In this document: positions 34,851 to 43,497 of the stretch, piece after piece | Layout of the letters: the number at the start of each line of letters is the position of its first letter | Position numbering within the stretch: the first letter of the stretch is position 1 | Translations under genes and position numbers: made by a program | Notes under the pieces: generated by a model | The model's input: only the letters and a program-made list of their open reading frames with translations | Database searches by the model: none | What the model was told of the DNA's origin: nothing | DNA from: CAKSQF01 sp964568425 | GTDB taxonomy: Bacteria; Bacillota; Clostridia; Oscillospirales; CAG-272 | Length of the DNA: 64,000 bases | Assembly: GCA_964568425.1 (NCBI GenBank) | Contig: CAZMPO010000002.1 | Location: 62,001-126,000, forward strand | Direction of reading: 5' to 3'

Positions 34851-35060
34851 ATGAAGGTAACAAAAGATACACTTATCGGAGATATTCTCGATTATGATGT
34901 CGAGACAGCACAGTTCTTTTTTGAAATTGGCATGCACTGCCTCGGATGCCCTGCATCAAGAGGCGAGAGCATAGAGATGGCATGTGCCGTTCATGATACC
35001 GATGCCGATGCACTTGTCAAGAAGATCAACGAGTACCTCGAGGGCAAAGGCGATAAATGA
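34851..35060 (+). CDS. DUF1858 domain-containing protein
   Basis: This 69-residue protein is a DUF1858 domain: IGDILDYDVETAQFFFEIGMHCLGCPAS then a short helix. The CLGC motif is typical of the family, in which the cysteines may bind metal or act in redox; the role is unknown. ATG at 34851 follows GAAAGGA. Its stop TGA is immediately followed, in the same frame, by the coding sequence of trmK. Confidence 0.88.
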   Translation: MKVTKDTLIGDILDYDVETAQFFFEIGMHCLGCPASRGESIEMACAVHDTDADALVKKINEYLEGKGDK

Positions 35061-35064
35061 AGGG

Positions 35065-35768
35065 ATGAACTCTCTCCCCGACTTGCCGCGGCGGCAAAAT
35101 ATGCAAGACAGGACCGCGTCGTCGCCGATATTGGCACAGATCACGCGTATCTGCCGATATGGCTCGTTTCCAACAGGATATCGAGCCGTGCCGTCGCGTC
35201 CGATGTGAGAGACGGTCCGCTCGAGCGTGCAAGGGCAAATATTCGTGCATACGGGCTTTCGGACAGGATACAGACATGCCTTGCCGACGGTCTTTGCGGC
35301 ATCGAGAGCTATGCCCCCGATGATATTTTTATTTGCGGTATGGGCGGCGAGCTGATAGTAAAGATCATCGATGCCGCACCCTTCTTACGCTCGAAAAAAA
35401 TTCGGCTGATCCTTCAACCCATGACCCATGCCGAAACACTTCGTCGCTATCTTGCCGATGTCGGTTTTGACATTGTCGATGAAGAGATCGCGGTCGAGAA
35501 AAGCGGAAAGGTCTATCAGATCATCGTTGCCGAGTATTCGGGTGTCGCTTATCGGCTGACAGAAGTCGAGTGTTTGCTCGGACGGGTCAATATAAAAAAG
35601 GGCGGCAGTAAACTTCAAACTCTTGCCGCCGGCATTCTGCGTGCGATCGATACCAAAATAAAAGGTCTTCGCACGGCAGGCATCCCCGACTGCGAGATCC
35701 GCTCGCTGAGATTGGAGATCATGAAAACTTTGAAAGGAGAGAACGGACGAAATGATGAAAATACGTGA
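35065..35768 (+). CDS. trmK: tRNA (adenine22-N1)-methyltransferase, frame disturbed at the start
   Basis: The product is TrmK, the SAM-dependent enzyme for N1-methyladenosine 22: ADIGTDHAYLPIW, ASDVRDGPLERA, DIFICGMGGELI, LILQPMTHAETLR. The family reading frame can be followed back to ELSPRLAAAAKYARQD but then meets the DUF1858 stop at 35058-35060 with no ATG, GTG or TTG. The only nearby ATG (35065) is in the neighbouring frame and joins the correct one through a -1 shift, possible at CCCC (35076-35079), or if a G after ATG was lost. The first in-frame start is GTG 35205, inside the SAM-binding region. Its end overlaps nif3 by 17 bp, the conserved trmK-yqfO pair. Confidence 0.8.
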
Positions 35769-36522
35769 TATATATAACCGCATGAACGAGCTTTGTCCGT
35801 CCTCGCTTTCACTTGATTGGGATAACGACGGAATCATGTGTATGCCTGATTCCGACATGTCGGTGGGCAGGATACTGCTCACACTCGATATCACAAATGG
35901 TGCTGTCGAATTTGCAGGTAAAAACGGCGCGGAACTGATAATTTCGCACCATCCGCTCCTTTTTAAGCCGCTAAAAAGACTTTCGGCATCAGATCTTACC
36001 GGTGGGAAGCTTTTGACTCTTGCAGGGAGCAACATTGCCGCAATGTCCTTTCATACAAGGCTCGATGCGGCAGACGGCGGCGTGAACGACGCACTTGCCG
36101 AAAAATTGTCGCTTGTCGGTGTAAAACCGTTCGGCGAGGACGGCGAGATGATAGGCAGGGTCGGAGAGGTTCGCGAGTGTAAACTTTCCGAGTTTGTGCT
36201 CTTTGTCAAAGAAAGGCTCGGTATCAAGCATCCCGTAAGCGTTGTCGATGCAGGCAGACCGGTCAGACGCGTTGCCGTGCTGGGCGGAGCGGGGAAGGAT
36301 TTTATCGCATCCGCGATAGAGGTCGGTGCCGATACCTTTGTGACGGGCGAGGTCGGGTATAACGCTCTTGTCGATGCAAAGGACATGGGGCTGAATATCA
36401 TCCTTGGCGGACATTATCACACCGAGCGTCCGATTCTTGATAAGATAAGAGACACCCTTGCCGCCACCGATCGAACACTTGAATTTCTGTTTTACGACTG
36501 CGATCCCGAGCAATTCTACTGA
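35752..36522 (+). CDS. Nif3-like dinuclear metal center protein
   Basis: The 256-residue protein belongs to the Nif3/YqfO family: DWDNDGIMC near the start, ELIISHHPLLFKPL and SFHTRLDAADGGVNDAL with the metal-binding His and Asp residues, then VTGEVGYNALVDAKDMGLNIILGGHYHTE. It is the short form without the central PII-like insertion of Bacillus YqfO. Members bind two metals and have been proposed as GTP cyclohydrolase-like or assembly factors, without certainty. Starts ATGATG at 35752 after AAAGGAGAG, inside the end of trmK. Confidence 0.92.
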   Translation: MMKIRDIYNRMNELCPSSLSLDWDNDGIMCMPDSDMSVGRILLTLDITNGAVEFAGKNGAELIISHHPLLFKPLKRLSASDLTGGKLLTLAGSNIAAMSFHTRLDAADGGVNDALAEKLSLVGVKPFGEDGEMIGRVGEVRECKLSEFVLFVKERLGIKHPVSVVDAGRPVRRVAVLGGAGKDFIASAIEVGADTFVTGEVGYNALVDAKDMGLNIILGGHYHTERPILDKIRDTLAATDRTLEFLFYDCDPEQFY

Positions 36523-36591
36523 CGGTCATCGAGAAAATTTCATTAAATCGGCAAATATTTGAATTTATGACATAAGAAAGAGGTTTTAACG

Positions 36592-37698
36592 ATGATCATA
36601 CAGCTTGAAGAAGCAAAAATCAAACTCAGAGCACTGCGCGAGGATGTCGCGGAGCTTTACAATTCACTGCGCATCGAGGCTTGCGAGAAGAAGGTCGAGG
36701 AGCTTGAGCGCATGACATATGAACCCGATTTTTGGGCAGATGCATCAAAATCGGGCAAGATACTGCAAGAACTTAAGGGACTCAAAAAGAAGGTCGAGGA
36801 TTATCACAGCCTTGAGTCAAGACTCGAGGATGCACTGTCGCTTGCCGAGCTTGCAATAGAGGAAAATGATGAGTCCTTTACCGACGAGGTCCTCTCCGAG
36901 CAGGAGGTGATCGAAAACGATGCCGAGACCATGCGTCTTTCCGCACTGCTCACGGGCGAATATGATGCAAATAACGCAATTCTCACATTCCACCCGGGCG
37001 CGGGCGGAACGGAGGCACAGGACTGGGCTATGATGCTCTATCGTATGTACACAAGATGGGGCGAGAAGCACGGATTTGATGTCAAGCTTATCGATTGGCT
37101 TGACGGCGATGAGGCTGGCATAAAGAGTGCGACCGTCAGCATCAACGGCACCAACGCGTACGGCTTTCTCAAGAGCGAAAACGGCGTACACCGCCTCGTT
37201 CGCGTCTCTCCCTTTGATGCCTCCGGAAGGCGTCAGACCTCGTTTGCATCGGTTGAGGTTATGCCCGAGCTTGAGGATGACGGCTCTATAGAGATCCGCC
37301 CCGAGGATATCGAAGTGACCGCACACCGTTCGAGCGGCGCGGGCGGTCAGCATATCAACAAGACCGACTCGGCGATCAGAATACTTCATATCCCGACGGG
37401 TATCGTTGTCGGATGCCAGACCGAGCGCAGTCAGCTGCAAAACAAGGAAACCGCCATGCATATGCTTAGAAGCAAACTCATGGAGATCAAGATACAGCAA
37501 AATCTGCAGAAGATCGACGACATCAAGGGAATCAAGGCAAATATTGAGTGGGGCGCACAGATCCGCTCGTACGTCTTCATGCCCTATACGCTCGCAAAGG
37601 ATACGAGAACATCCTATGAAGAGGTCAATATTCAGTCTGTCATGGACGGCAATATCGACGGATTTATCAACGCTTATCTTAAAATGAACGCAAAATAA
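36592..37698 (+). CDS. prfB: peptide chain release factor 2
   Basis: The 368-residue factor ends translation at UGA and UAA. It has the SPF recognition tripeptide (LVRVSPFDASGRRQTSF) and the catalytic GGQ (SSGAGGQHINKTDSAI, near residue 250). The frame is open from the ATG at 36592, which follows GAAAGAGG, so the +1 programmed frameshift found near codon 26 of many prfB genes is absent; the usual frameshift region is replaced by ELYNSLRIEACEKKVEEL. A hairpin follows. Confidence 0.96.
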   Translation: MIIQLEEAKIKLRALREDVAELYNSLRIEACEKKVEELERMTYEPDFWADASKSGKILQELKGLKKKVEDYHSLESRLEDALSLAELAIEENDESFTDEVLSEQEVIENDAETMRLSALLTGEYDANNAILTFHPGAGGTEAQDWAMMLYRMYTRWGEKHGFDVKLIDWLDGDEAGIKSATVSINGTNAYGFLKSENGVHRLVRVSPFDASGRRQTSFASVEVMPELEDDGSIEIRPEDIEVTAHRSSGAGGQHINKTDSAIRILHIPTGIVVGCQTERSQLQNKETAMHMLRSKLMEIKIQQNLQKIDDIKGIKANIEWGAQIRSYVFMPYTLAKDTRTSYEEVNIQSVMDGNIDGFINAYLKMNAK

Positions 37699-37706
37699 TA
37701 TCAAAA

Positions 37707-37743
37707 CTCTCACCTGTTCCGCAAAAAGCGGAACAGGTGAGAG
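37707..37743 (+). terminator. hairpin after prfB
   Basis: Sixteen-base perfect arms (37707-37722, 37728-37743) beginning CTCTCACCTGTTCCGC around AAAAA. The T run is poor, but the stem is strong. Confidence 0.8.
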
Positions 37744-37781
37744 CGTTAAAATTATATTTACAAAAAACTTTTTGAAATCTA

Positions 37782-37810
37782 TTGAAAAAGCGAGAGATTT
37801 GTGATATAAT
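37782..37810 (+). promoter_or_regulatory. promoter of the SRP RNA gene
   Basis: TTGAAA (37782-37787), 17-bp spacer, TATAAT (37805-37810), about 48 bp before the SRP RNA. Confidence 0.82.
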
Positions 37811-37857
37811 ACACAGAGATAGGTTGTAAACTTATAATAAATAAAGGATATAAAATA

Positions 37858-38131
37858 GGACCATACCGGCCGGGGAGATAGCGGTGCCTTGTAACCTGCA
37901 ATCCGCTACAGCAGGGGTGGTTTCCGTCTTCGAGGGCAGCTCGTGTATGGTCTGCACCGAGTTTTCGTGTGTTGAAGGATGGGTCCTGTGCAATCGTCGC
38001 CCGTGAACCATGTCAGGTGGGGAACCAAGCAGCATTAAGCGGGTACGGCGATGTGCCACAGGTTCGCCTGTTCGGAGCATGAGGCTCCTTTTCCGCATAT
38101 ACGGACTGTTCGAAGAGCGGTGTATGGTCTT
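37858..38131 (+). ncRNA. ffs: signal recognition particle RNA, large bacterial type
   Basis: About 270 bases with the 5' Alu-type start CCGGCCGGGGAGATAGCGGT and GCCTTGTAACC, and the Ffh-binding hairpin near 38010-38036 (GTCAGGTGGGGAACCAAGCAGC), as in the Bacillus-type large SRP RNA. The ends pair: GGACCATAC (37858-37866) with GTATGGTCT (38122-38130). The pairing continues outward through TAAAATA (37851-37857) and TATTTTA (38131-38137), which may be a processing or terminator stem. Located directly before dnaX, a common Bacillota position. Exact ends are approximate. Confidence 0.92.
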
Positions 38132-38171
38132 ATTTTATGTCCTTTATTTTTCTGCTCGGAGGTGACGCTTT

Positions 38172-39734
38172 TTGCATCAGGCATTGTACAGAAAATGGCG
38201 ACCCACCGCATTTCGCGATGTTGTCGGTCAGGATCATATAACAAAAGTTCTCGAATATGAGGCGGCAAACGGCAAATTAAATCACGCTTACCTCTTTTGC
38301 GGATCGAGGGGAACAGGAAAAACCACCTGCGCAAAGATCCTTGCAAAGGCTGCCAACTGCGAGCATCTCACAAACGGCAACCCCTGCAATATGTGTCCGT
38401 CGTGCAAGGCGATCGATTCGGGCGCATCGCTCGATGTTCTCGAAATGGACGCGGCGAGCAATACGGGCGTCGATTATATTCGCGATATTCGTGACGAGGT
38501 GATCTATACCCCCTCCGAGATGGGCACGCGCGTGTATATTATCGACGAGGTCCACATGCTTTCCGAGTCCGCCTTTAACGCACTCCTCAAAACGCTCGAG
38601 GAACCGCCGCCAAAGGTAATATTCGTCCTCGCAACCACCGAGCTGCAAAAGATCCCGGCGACGATCGTTTCAAGATGTCAAAGGTTCGATTTCAGACGCA
38701 TCCCGGTGTCCGATATCGTTTCGAGGCTTTCGTACATAGCCGAAAACGAAAAGATCGATCTCACAAATGAGGGTGCGAGACTTATCGCCAAGCTTGCCCA
38801 GGGCGGCATGCGTGATTCCATCAGCATGCTCGAGCTTTGCGCATCGGACGGTGAGAAGATCACGCTCGAGAAGGTCGAGGCGGCGGCAGGCGTTGTCGGA
38901 CGAGAAAGCATTGTCCGCTCGGTCAGGGCGATAATCGACAAAAAGCCCAAAATACTGCTCTCCGAGGTCGCATCGGTATTCAGATCATCACGCGATATTT
39001 CGGTGTATCTTGGCGATATTTCGCTTTTCTATCGAGATATGATGGTGCAAAAGGCGATGAACATAAGCTCAGCAGCCGCTGTTTCGAAGGATATACTCGA
39101 TGTTTCGGAAAACGAGCTCTCGGATCTTGCAAATCTTGCCGGTATGATGAGATATTCGACGATGATATATCACTCGAAGCTGCTTGAGTCGGCGATACTC
39201 TCGATAAATCGCGGTGCTGATAAGCGAATAACCGCCGAGATGGCACTTATACGCATGTGCAGTGAAGCGGCTGACGACTCAAACGAGGCACTGTCCGCAA
39301 GGATCGACAGCCTTGACGAAAGACTCACGCAGTATATGGCAGGCTCGCCAAAACCAATGACGCTAAGTGTCCCCGAGACGGAAATAATTGCCCCTCCGAC
39401 AACCGAAGAAAATCCGCCCCAAGAAGACGACACGCTCGTTGGTAAGACCGTCGAAACGCGCGAGTACGAGGGTTGGCAGGAGCTTGTCGAGTGCTACGAA
39501 AAGGTCGATAAGGGTGCGGCAGCGTTTTTGTCGAACGCGACATTTGAGCTTTCGTCAGACGGCAGACTTATCGTAAAGCTCCGCGACGCGTTTGCCAAAA
39601 CGATACTTACCGATAAAAAGACCCCCGATGCGCTTTTGTCGCTCGTACGGGCAAGAGGCGAGAGGGTTGGCTCGGTCGAGCTTGTGGTTGAGAAAAAACA
39701 GATCGAAAAGAATCTTTTCGACGATCTTTTTTAA
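38172..39734 (+). CDS. dnaX: DNA polymerase III subunit gamma/tau
   Basis: The 520-residue clamp-loader ATPase starts HQALYRKWRP, followed by Walker A GSRGTGKTT, the four-Cys zinc module (CEHLTNGNPCNMCPSC), Walker B IIDEVHML, the sensor ATTELQKIP and SRCQRFDFR. The C-terminal third is the variable tau-like part with an acidic linker. The start is TTG at 38172, about nine bases after a strong GGAGGTG. No separate promoter is visible after the SRP RNA, so readthrough from its promoter is possible. First gene of dnaX-ybaB-recR. Confidence 0.95.
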   Translation: MHQALYRKWRPTAFRDVVGQDHITKVLEYEAANGKLNHAYLFCGSRGTGKTTCAKILAKAANCEHLTNGNPCNMCPSCKAIDSGASLDVLEMDAASNTGVDYIRDIRDEVIYTPSEMGTRVYIIDEVHMLSESAFNALLKTLEEPPPKVIFVLATTELQKIPATIVSRCQRFDFRRIPVSDIVSRLSYIAENEKIDLTNEGARLIAKLAQGGMRDSISMLELCASDGEKITLEKVEAAAGVVGRESIVRSVRAIIDKKPKILLSEVASVFRSSRDISVYLGDISLFYRDMMVQKAMNISSAAAVSKDILDVSENELSDLANLAGMMRYSTMIYHSKLLESAILSINRGADKRITAEMALIRMCSEAADDSNEALSARIDSLDERLTQYMAGSPKPMTLSVPETEIIAPPTTEENPPQEDDTLVGKTVETREYEGWQELVECYEKVDKGAAAFLSNATFELSSDGRLIVKLRDAFAKTILTDKKTPDALLSLVRARGERVGSVELVVEKKQIEKNLFDDLF

Positions 39735-39767
39735 TAATTTAATTATAACGAAAAGGAATTGACACTT

Positions 39768-40124
39768 ATGAAATCAAGATTACCCGAAGGAATGGGCAAA
39801 GGTCCCGGAAATATGCAGTCCATGCTTAAGCAGGCGCAGAAGATGCAGGCTGATATGGAGGCAAAGCAGGCAGAGCTTGACGCCGCAGAGTACGAAACTC
39901 AGGCCGGCGGCGGTGCTGTCACTGTCAAGATCAACGGCAAAAAGGAGATCCTTGCGATCGATATATCGCCCGACATCGTTGACCCCGACGATATCGAGAC
40001 GCTGTCCGATATCATTGTTGCGGCAGTAAATCAGGCGATAAAGACCGTCGAATCCACAAATGAGACGGCAATGGCGGAGATCACGGGCGGCATGAATATC
40101 CCCGGTCTTGGCGGAATGTTCTGA
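39768..40124 (+). CDS. YbaB/EbfC nucleoid-associated protein
   Basis: The protein of about 118 residues belongs to the YbaB/EbfC family of small dimeric DNA-binding proteins: QSMLKQAQKMQADMEAKQAEL in a helical N-terminus, AGGGAVTVKINGKKEIL, and a Met/Gly-rich tail ending MNIPGLGGMF. The ATG at 39768 is ten bases after AAAAGGA; the TTG at 39759 is too close. It lies between dnaX and recR, its standard place. Confidence 0.94.
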   Translation: MKSRLPEGMGKGPGNMQSMLKQAQKMQADMEAKQAELDAAEYETQAGGGAVTVKINGKKEILAIDISPDIVDPDDIETLSDIIVAAVNQAIKTVESTNETAMAEITGGMNIPGLGGMF

Positions 40125-40126
40125 TA

Positions 40127-40729
40127 ATGAGCGAATTTGTACAGCCTCTCGAGAGGTTGATAGAGCAGTTCGGCAGACTTCCGGGAGTCGGACGAAAGAC
40201 CGCGACCAGATATGCACTCGCCATACTTGATCTTGACGAGGATAAGGCACTCGAGCTTTCGGATGCCATAATCGACGCCAAAAGAAAGATCAAGCGTTGC
40301 AGGATCTGCAATAACATCTGCGAGGGCGATATCTGCGATATCTGCGCCGATGATACGCGCACGCCGATAATTTGCGTTGTCGAGGACGCTCGCGCCGTTA
40401 TGTCGATCGAGCGTGTCCGCGATTTTCACGGCAGATATCACGTTTTGGACGGTGTCATATCACCAATGAACGGTGTGGGACCCGAACAGCTGAAGATCAG
40501 AGAGCTTCTCGAGCGGATCAACAGCGAGAACATCAGCGAGATCATAGTGGCAACAAACCCGACGATCGAGGGTGAGGCGACCGCTATGTATCTGACCAAG
40601 CTTCTTGCACCGTTCGATATCAAGGTCTCAAGACTTGCATACGGCATACCCGTCGGCGCGGATCTCGAATATGCCGATGAGGTAACCCTCTTCCGCGCAC
40701 TCGACGGCAGACGCGAAATAAAGCAGTGA
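40127..40729 (+). CDS. recR: recombination protein RecR
   Basis: The 200-residue protein works with RecF and RecO in loading RecA on gapped DNA. It shows the helix-hairpin-helix LPGVGRKTATRYA, the zinc motif CRICNNICEGDICDIC (about residues 57-72) and a Toprim domain (ICVVEDARAVMSIE and the later VVATNPTIEGEATAMYL). Length is typical. ATG at 40127 is two bases after the ybaB stop. Confidence 0.96.
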   Translation: MSEFVQPLERLIEQFGRLPGVGRKTATRYALAILDLDEDKALELSDAIIDAKRKIKRCRICNNICEGDICDICADDTRTPIICVVEDARAVMSIERVRDFHGRYHVLDGVISPMNGVGPEQLKIRELLERINSENISEIIVATNPTIEGEATAMYLTKLLAPFDIKVSRLAYGIPVGADLEYADEVTLFRALDGRREIKQ

Positions 40730-40763
40730 TCTTGCGGACGCTGTCTTTATTACCGCTATAACC

Positions 40764-40801
40764 AAAAATCAGCAGAAGGATGAACCCTCTGCTGATTTTT
40801 T
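40764..40801. terminator. terminator between recR and the convergent peptidase gene
   Basis: AAAAATCAGCAGAAGG and CCTCTGCTGATTTTTT pair with one mismatch; A and T runs on each side allow use in both directions. Confidence 0.85.
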
Positions 40802-40816
40802 GTGTGCGTCTCTTGA

Positions 40817-42727
40817 TCAATTACCCTGCGCAACCCAAAGATATGAGAGCATCGGTACATCCTTGAGTCTTGCCCAAAGATTGTCAAATTCGCGCATCAT
40901 AAGCGGACTTGACGATGTTCCGCATTCGATCGTGAGTGACGGTATGCCGATGGTTACCGCCCAATCGTGAAGCCCTGCCGTGCTGGTCGTTGACTCGGGT
41001 CCGATCACATAACCCGATCTGCCCGCTATAAAACGGGCGATCTTGTTGCATTTTGCGTTGGTTTCGGGATGATCGCGATAGGTGTCGTATATATAAGAGC
41101 CCGATGTGTGGTAGACAAGCACAAGATCGAAGTCCTCGGAGCGTATGTAGTCGGCGACCGCCTTTGCCTCGGCTGCTGATTCGGGAGCGGTTCCTTTGTA
41201 GCTTTGGAATGACGGTCGACCTGTCGAGCCGAGATGACCGCCGTAGTTCTCCCAATCTGCATCAAAGTTGGCGTTCAGATCGACACCGAGCGCGTTTGCC
41301 TTCCACTTTGATGTGTATGATGAGTTGTATCTGTTCTTGAACATCTCGGGAAGCTCGCCTGATGTTACTATGTAAGCACCATCGGGATTTGTGAAGGGCA
41401 GGAAGCATATGCAGACATCGTTTAACATTTCACCGACTGTTAAGTTGCCGATACCGCAAGAAAGATCTCTCTGCGAGAGGAGATATTCGATCTGTGCCAT
41501 CGCAAGCGTTGCCGTCATGTATTCGCGCGCGTGGATCGCCGCCGAGATGAATATGCGATTTTCGGCGTTCGGATTGCCGACGATCGCTACCGTCATGTCT
41601 CTGCCTTCCTCGCTTTTGCCGATAGATCTCAGCGTCAGCATGTCGGGGTACAGCTCCTTGAGCTTTGCAAGATCGTCCTGCATTTTGTAATAGTCGTAGT
41701 CGTAGCAAACATCCACGGTCGAAATGACGCTCTTGTAGCCCTTTTCGTCGGTCTGCTTTATGTACGCGGCATGCGCGTAGCCAAATGAGCCGTTGTATTC
41801 GCAATAGGCAAATTTTTCGGTGAAGAAAATCACCTTTACAAGCTCGCCGTTTGCTATGCTGATCGTTGTGTCGCCGCTCAGCGATGGGGTAGATCTGAAG
41901 GATATCGAGCTGTCGCAGTTTACGATCCAGCTCTCGCATTCGACGACCTTGCCGTCGTCTATCCTAAGAGTTGCGGCAAGCGGATGCTCGGTGCTGTCCG
42001 CGTAGCTGTACCATTCGTCGAGATAGGGAAGAAATCCGGCAGTCGTCATAATGTCATCGAGCATTTGCACATTTGCCTTTTGAGCATCGGTCGCACCTTC
42101 AAGCTCTCGCGAGCGACCCTCTCCGAAGAAATCGGAGGGAAGATCGATCAGATTGCCGTCCTTGTCGGCGGCGGCGATCGATACGGCATCTGCGTGGCTG
42201 TAGCGAACATATTCGCCCGAGGCGGGCGATATGAGGCACTCGGGCTGTGTGTAATAGAGTGCCATTTGCGCCTCAAGCGGACGAAATGCGTCCCAGATAA
42301 CGAGAGTCAGTCCGCGCGCCTCAAGCAGTTCTTTGGCTTTCCCCAGCTTCAGAAGCGTGTCGTAGCGAAGATACGCGCCGCTATATTTGTATATCTGCGT
42401 CTTTGTGCTGTTGTTCGTGCCGCCGTATCTGATATCGATCGTTATGTCGTTGAAATAATCGGCAACATTCACAATGTCGCTCGTATTTGTCGGCGGATCG
42501 GACGGTGTCCACGGTTTTGCTGTCGTCACCGCCTCTGTGGTCGTTGACATGGGCGGAGGTGTCGTATTTGCATTTGCTTGACCGAGCGTGTTTGTGTTTG
42601 TCGTGCCTGTTTTGTCTTTGTCAGAGCCCTTTGACGCTCTGTTTGATTTTATGCATGACGCAACGCTTGCCGCGATTATAAGGGCGACAAGCAGAAAAGA
42701 TGTGATCTTTATAAGCCTTACGGGCAT
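40817..42727 (-). CDS. lipoprotein with degenerate VanX-like, SH3-like and M14 peptidase domains
   Basis: The 636-residue protein has a lipobox (VASC, Cys25), a Thr/Pro-rich linker (35-80) and three modules. The first (about 85-250) resembles VanX D-Ala-D-Ala dipeptidases: Arg149 in WDAFRP, His178 in YSHAD and Glu238 remain, but the zinc Asp is Ala185 and the second zinc His is Ser241. The second (about 265-325) looks like a bacterial SH3 wall-binding domain. The third (about 340-636) is an M14 metallopeptidase with H399xxE402, His540 and catalytic Glu601, and LNANF where classical carboxypeptidases have LNRNF, as in peptidoglycan M14 enzymes. It should work on the cell wall. ATG at 42727 follows CGGAGG. 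Confidence 0.88.
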   Translation of the reverse strand: MPVRLIKITSFLLVALIIAASVASCIKSNRASKGSDKDKTGTTNTNTLGQANANTTPPPMSTTTEAVTTAKPWTPSDPPTNTSDIVNVADYFNDITIDIRYGGTNNSTKTQIYKYSGAYLRYDTLLKLGKAKELLEARGLTLVIWDAFRPLEAQMALYYTQPECLISPASGEYVRYSHADAVSIAAADKDGNLIDLPSDFFGEGRSRELEGATDAQKANVQMLDDIMTTAGFLPYLDEWYSYADSTEHPLAATLRIDDGKVVECESWIVNCDSSISFRSTPSLSGDTTISIANGELVKVIFFTEKFAYCEYNGSFGYAHAAYIKQTDEKGYKSVISTVDVCYDYDYYKMQDDLAKLKELYPDMLTLRSIGKSEEGRDMTVAIVGNPNAENRIFISAAIHAREYMTATLAMAQIEYLLSQRDLSCGIGNLTVGEMLNDVCICFLPFTNPDGAYIVTSGELPEMFKNRYNSSYTSKWKANALGVDLNANFDADWENYGGHLGSTGRPSFQSYKGTAPESAAEAKAVADYIRSEDFDLVLVYHTSGSYIYDTYRDHPETNAKCNKIARFIAGRSGYVIGPESTTSTAGLHDWAVTIGIPSLTIECGTSSSPLMMREFDNLWARLKDVPMLSYLWVAQGN

Positions 42728-42762
42728 TTATTCAAGCCTCCGATCGGGGGAAAATCAAGAAA

Positions 42763-43497
42763 TCAATTAAAACAACATAAAAATCCGCCGCCGTAATCGC
42801 AAAGCGGCATCGACCCGAGTGAAATTGGCAAAAATCCTGCCGATCTGATAAAATCGACCATTTTGGTGCCGTCGGGATGGGTGAGGGGATCGCCGAAAAA
42901 GAAAACATTATGTTCGCACACGATCGTCGCGCCGCCGATAAAGCCTCTGTCATAGCCGGGAAGGGAAATGCCCGTCGGCGATATCAAGAGCATATTGACA
43001 CCGAGCGATGAGAGAATGTCGAACAGCCCTTTGTCGGATGTGATGGCGTGGTCGCCGAAAAGACAGACACTGCAACGCGCATACCCTTGTCTTGCGGCAA
43101 TTTGACAGAGTTCAAGCCCTTGCAGCTCGCACGGGAGCATATCGACCCTGCCGATGATGTTTTCTTTGTATATCAAAAAATTCAAAAGAATGTCGCCCGG
43201 ATATTTTTTGTCAGGGACCTTGTCAACAGTGCGAATTTTGTCGGATAACGCCGCCGGCAAAGACTTGGCATACTCGCCAAACATGCATATTTTGCCGTCC
43301 GGTGTGGGAAGGGCGAGCATGTCGGGATGGGACGCAACGGGCGCGTCGAGGCGATCATATGAGGGCAGGCGAACAATGCTTGCCGTCTTGCAGGTCTTGT
43401 TTAATATGGTCTCCGAAAAGCTTTTCGGCAGATCGCCCGATATAAACAAATAAGGACGGACAACATGTCCGTCCTCGTATGTCGGGAAAACGATCAT
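42763..43497 (-). CDS. GME-fold-like protein, possibly DUF6873
   Basis: I recognise this 244-residue protein only tentatively as a DUF6873 GME-fold protein, related in fold to arginine deiminase-type enzymes. Conserved-looking runs are LPCELQGLELCQIAARQGYARC, HAITSDKGL and GFIGGATIV. It has no signal peptide. Its ATG (43495-43497) shares one base with the rpmB stop (TAATG), suggesting coupled translation, yet the rpmB terminator lies inside its first 15 codons. It precedes the peptidase lipoprotein by 35 bp. Confidence 0.7.
   Translation of the reverse strand: MIVFPTYEDGHVVRPYLFISGDLPKSFSETILNKTCKTASIVRLPSYDRLDAPVASHPDMLALPTPDGKICMFGEYAKSLPAALSDKIRTVDKVPDKKYPGDILLNFLIYKENIIGRVDMLPCELQGLELCQIAARQGYARCSVCLFGDHAITSDKGLFDILSSLGVNMLLISPTGISLPGYDRGFIGGATIVCEHNVFFFGDPLTHPDGTKMVDFIRSAGFLPISLGSMPLCDYGGGFLCCFN
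43441..43475 (-). terminator. rpmB terminator inside the next coding region
   Basis: On the minus strand AGGACGGACA and TGTCCGTCCT pair perfectly around a 3-base loop and are followed by TATTTGTTTATA. It lies about 20-60 bases after the rpmB stop, within the 5' end of the gene at 42763-43497. Confidence 0.72.

Noticed and set aside
36592..36700. Programmed frameshift in prfB
   Set aside because: Looked for CTTTGA or another in-frame stop near codon 26; the frame is open, so no frameshift is needed.
37832..38346. Open frames within the SRP RNA region
   Set aside because: The sequence is explained by the structured SRP RNA, and the frames have no homology-like features.
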